Assembly: GCF_020740795.1 (NCBI RefSeq) | Contig: NC_067301.1 | Coordinates: 992,001-1,056,000 of the forward strand | Reading direction: 5' to 3' | DNA: 64,000 nucleotides | Origin: Apus apus | Lineage: Eukaryota; Chordata; Aves; Apodiformes; Apodidae | Shown here: positions 60,775-64,000 of the stretch, one piece after another | Layout of the letters: the number at the start of each line of letters is the position of its first letter | Position numbering within the stretch: the first letter of the stretch is position 1 | Notes under the pieces: generated by a model | The model's input: only the letters and a program-made list of their open reading frames with translations | Databases searched by the model: none | What the model was told of the DNA's origin: nothing | Made by a program: the position numbers and the translations under genes

Positions 60775-63569
60775 AATACCTTTTTTTTTTATAACCAAGC
60801 TCTAGAATTTTTCAAGCAAAAACTTGTTGCTTTTTTCAAAATGAAGAACTGATTCAATTATTTCCTTCCAAAGCTGGTGATATGACCTCTCTGCAGCTGG
60901 AACCAAGAAAGTATCTTGTCTGACATTGCAAACTGGAATCTTAATTCTAAGGAAGCACAAGGGTAAACTGCTCAGTCCCAAGAGCAGCCTGGGTGAACTT
61001 TACCCCAAGCCAATTCACCTACTTATGAAACAATATATTCCAGGGAATTGATTCTGATGATAAATCTGCCCTTTGAATATGCTGAGAAACAACATTTCAA
61101 AATCTCCAGCTCAGATCTTATACCATCTCTGGGTCAAAAGACAGTTCAGCAGTGATGTTGCTGAGGCAACTGCTCAGCCACAGCCAAGTGTCACATGAAA
61201 GGTGCCCCGATGCCTCTGCTCAGGTTATTTTACTTTGGCAATTCCAACACATCTGGTTCTCTGACAGCAGGTCTCAAAACAAGACATAATCTGACATATC
61301 TTGCAGTGCCTGAGCAAGTCAGGTTTGAGTTAAGGGGGTTCTGATAAATTCCACACAGAATTTCTTATCTCCTGTGGACACTTGTCTCAAGCCTTGGAGA
61401 CTATGTCATTTTTCATGTTGATCCACCTTCTAATCCAGCAGGTGAGGACTTCTGCTCTTTTTAAATGAGCTGTTTTGAAGCCAAATGGATGGAGGGGGAG
61501 GGGGAAAGAAAAAAGTAAAGAATAGCATCTGCCTTTTACAGCATTTTTCTCAACTATCAGAAAGCCAGATACCAATATCCAGGAGACAGAGCCGAGGACA
61601 ACAAATATTTGCTTTCCAGAATGGACCCACTACAGCATGGGAGCATGCCTCAGCTGTTAAAATAAAGGACAATACATCACAATCCTCAGGTCAGGAAGAG
61701 GGAACCCACATCCCATCTGGGCCTTTTCCTGCCTGTTAAACACGGGAGACGTTTTCTCCTGGTACAGAGTTTGCTTGTTCCTGGGTGAGGATGTGAGGAT
61801 GGTTGTGCCTCTTCAGACTGAACACCTCGCCACTGAAACACTGCCTGCTAAAAATTCCAATACTTCAGGTATTTTGAAGGTTCAGCTGATAACAATCTGA
61901 AAGTTGTCTTCATTAACAGACAGAGACAGGTTTTTTGCTACACTTTCCTTCTTAGCATCTTCTGAAGTTAAAAATCACAGAGCACAGAACACAGGAATTC
62001 ACTCATTCCTTGCAACCATAATAAAAAGTGTTATTTTAATGCTAAGGAGGAAGGACCACCTCACATGTCTAGCAGTGCTTTGGAGTGCAAAAATAAGTGG
62101 AACATGTGGTGAAAACAACAATATTGCCTTCATTCCCCTCACACATACCCACACAGTAAGCTGGAACAGCCCTACAAGCCTCGAGATGCTGCTGAAACAG
62201 TTTACTGAGACCTAATCCTACAGCCTTGAAAAATATCTAATAGGACAGTATTTCCATAGTGGAAATGATTCCTGTCTGTATCGGGCAGCCCCACGAGTGT
62301 TCCAAAGATGAACATAAATTCAATTATACCAAATTAAATCTAAACATACATAAGCCACATAACATTTTAATTGGGGCAATTCTTAACTGTTTTTGGAAGA
62401 ACTATACAATAGTAGAGTCTCCAAAGATGAGAAACCACATTTGCTTTCTCCCTTGAGCTGCCTGCTTTTACTCATTACTCTGGCAGAGATATATTTATAT
62501 TGATGTTGTCACTGCGTGAACAAAACCTCACGGACAAAAATGGTTTAATTAAAGCAGAACACGGTGGTTTATAGGTGGTTAGCAGATCGGTTCCTTAAAG
62601 TCAGTAAAACTTTCATAAGCAATTAGATAAAAATAAACCTTAGGAAAACATTTGCACAAAATACATGGTTTACATTTTACACTGAAACCCAGCATGAAAA
62701 AAAGACCAAAGCAGGGGCAAGGGCTGGGGGACCTGGGGGCACCTCTGGGGTGATTCCTCCTGCCCTCAGCTCTCTCTTGCTCTGCTTTGCTTAACAAATT
62801 GACCTCTTCTGTCCAAAACTGCTGTCTCCCTGCATCCCAATCTCTGTCATGTCACCATTAACTTCAGAAAATAAGCCAAGAGAGGACCAAGCTACACCCT
62901 GTCCCACTCTGCCTCTTGATGCCACCATGCACCAGTGTGCACCAGTTTGTGGTTACTGGTGGACTGAGGGAAGAGTGACCTGGCAGCAGGGGCTCTGCCA
63001 GCTCCGCTTTCCTGTTTCCAAGAGGAAAAAGGAAGAGTCTAAGGGGGAAAAGGAAGAGCCTGTCTGCAAATAACCTCAGCAATGACTGTCACCTGAGGGC
63101 AGGGCAGCCCACAGCCCCTTCCCCAGCCCCGCGCTGCCCAGGGACACCATTCCAAAGAGACTCTGCTTCAGACCACAGCCAGGCCAGAGATGTAGATCTC
63201 ACATTCTAATAAATAAAAATAAATATCTGACCTCAAGTAAAAGATCCTTCGTTTGACACTCCTAATCATGTTTTATACTTCAAGTTCAGTTTTTACTGGA
63301 CGGGATCCAGCCATCCCCTGGTAATGTAACAGTCCTTTTCTGTACACGAACAAAAGTCCTTTTCTAGTCCTGAGGGCCAGCAAGTTTATCCAAATATTCT
63401 CAGTTTACTACAAGCTCCTTTTGGAACTGATATCTTCAGCACAAGTGCACTTTGTACCTCCAGTGCCCCAGCACGGAGCAGGAGCTGGGACTGGGCTGGA
63501 AGGGACGGAGCACGTGCCCAGCGGGGCCGCCTGCCCGTCGTCCTCCGGCTCAGAGCTGCTCCTCCTGCC

Positions 63570-63800
63570 ATCTCCCCAGGAAGAATGTTTGGAAATGCTA
63601 AATAGTCTTTTCCATGTTTCTACATCAGCTCTTATTTTGGCTAAGCCTGTCCCGTCTGTTCGCAGCTGCCAAATGCATGAAGTAATGAGAAAGCAGAGGG
63701 AGAGAAGCTGACTTCATTCCAGCGGCGCTGGAGCGAACACACCCAGCGTGTCCTGTCGCTGTCAGCACGTCCCTGTGCTGGACCTCATTAGCAAAGCTGA
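63570..63800. other. Candidate conserved non-coding element, intron 3
   Basis: It contains AATGCATGAAGTAATGAG-like and CTCATTAGCAAAG-like blocks (read CCAAATGCATGAAGTAATG and CCTCATTAGCAAAGC), near a CpG-containing stretch. This is unproven. Confidence 0.2.
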
Positions 63801-64000
63801 CTTTAACAACTGCAGGAGATGCATTCCTCGGTGCCACCATCCTGCTGCTGCCAGCTCTGCCCTGCTCATCTCTCAACACAAACCCCCAGCAAAGGTCCTG
63901 CCTCGGCGCTGCCCCCAGGCAGGACCCAGCGCTGGGGACGCTGATCCCACCAGCCCCAGTGTCTGCAGGGATGGGGCAGAGGGTGAAAAGGCAGGACACA

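Larger units (their letters stand above)
50586..64000 (-). other. PRDM16: Intron 3 of PRDM16 (3' part)
   Basis: No PRDM16 exon was found upstream of exon 4 in these 13.4 kb; the first half of the PR domain would be expected next. The stretch holds two CR1 fragments (55,810-55,972 and 60,596-60,774), a T run at 55,200-55,231, a 36-base minisatellite (59,305-59,397) and several stretches that look like conserved non-coding DNA. In mammals this intron is very long and carries enhancers. Confidence 0.75.

Noticed and set aside
50586..64000. Exon 3 of PRDM16
   Set aside because: No minus-strand frame resembling the first half of the PR domain was found by reading; the exon most likely lies beyond 64,000.

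Overview
The window is vertebrate, most probably avian, genomic DNA that carries the 3' part of one gene, PRDM16, on the minus strand. The bird call rests on several CR1 LINE 3' ends with the ATTCTATG tail, one of which keeps a long reverse-transcriptase-derived frame, on compact introns, and on a protein close to but distinct from mammalian PRDM16. No bacterial, plasmid or viral gene is visible, and no RNA gene was found. The species cannot be named from this window.

Layout, read along the gene from high to low coordinates: 50,586-64,000 is the 3' part of a very long intron 3. Exon 4 (50,451-50,585) and exon 5 (43,091-43,193) encode the second half of the PR (SET-related) domain. Exons 6-8 and the start of exon 9 encode the first cluster of seven zinc fingers. 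The rest of exon 9 (27,318-28,719) encodes the proline-rich repression region with both CtBP-type motifs. Exons 10-13 carry the linker and the second cluster of three zinc fingers. Exons 14-16 carry the acidic C-terminal region, and exon 17 (6,510-6,644) the conserved C-terminus with the stop. A 3' UTR of up to about 6 kb runs to a poly(A) signal near 502. All fourteen exons join in frame through GT/AG introns and give 3,360 coding bases, or 1,119 residues. Numbering follows the 17-exon human gene as I remember it. Exons 1-3 lie beyond the window.

Function: PRDM16 is a nuclear zinc-finger transcription regulator of the MECOM/PRDM3 family. It acts in blood and neural stem cells, craniofacial and heart development and, in mammals, brown fat. 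The PR domain is linked to histone methylation, the two finger clusters to DNA binding, and the central region to CtBP-dependent repression.

The most interesting observation is a CpG island of about 1.1 kb in intron 4 (44,230-45,375), just upstream of exon 5. Exon 5 holds two in-frame ATGs, the first in a strong initiation context. Together they could make a PR-less protein of 1,046 residues, laid out like EVI1 of the MECOM locus. Other points are a duplicated 5' splice site at exon 11, a NAGNAG acceptor at exon 10, an intronic degenerate minisatellite, CR1 and older repeat relics, and stretches that look like conserved non-coding elements. No wholly new biological system was seen.
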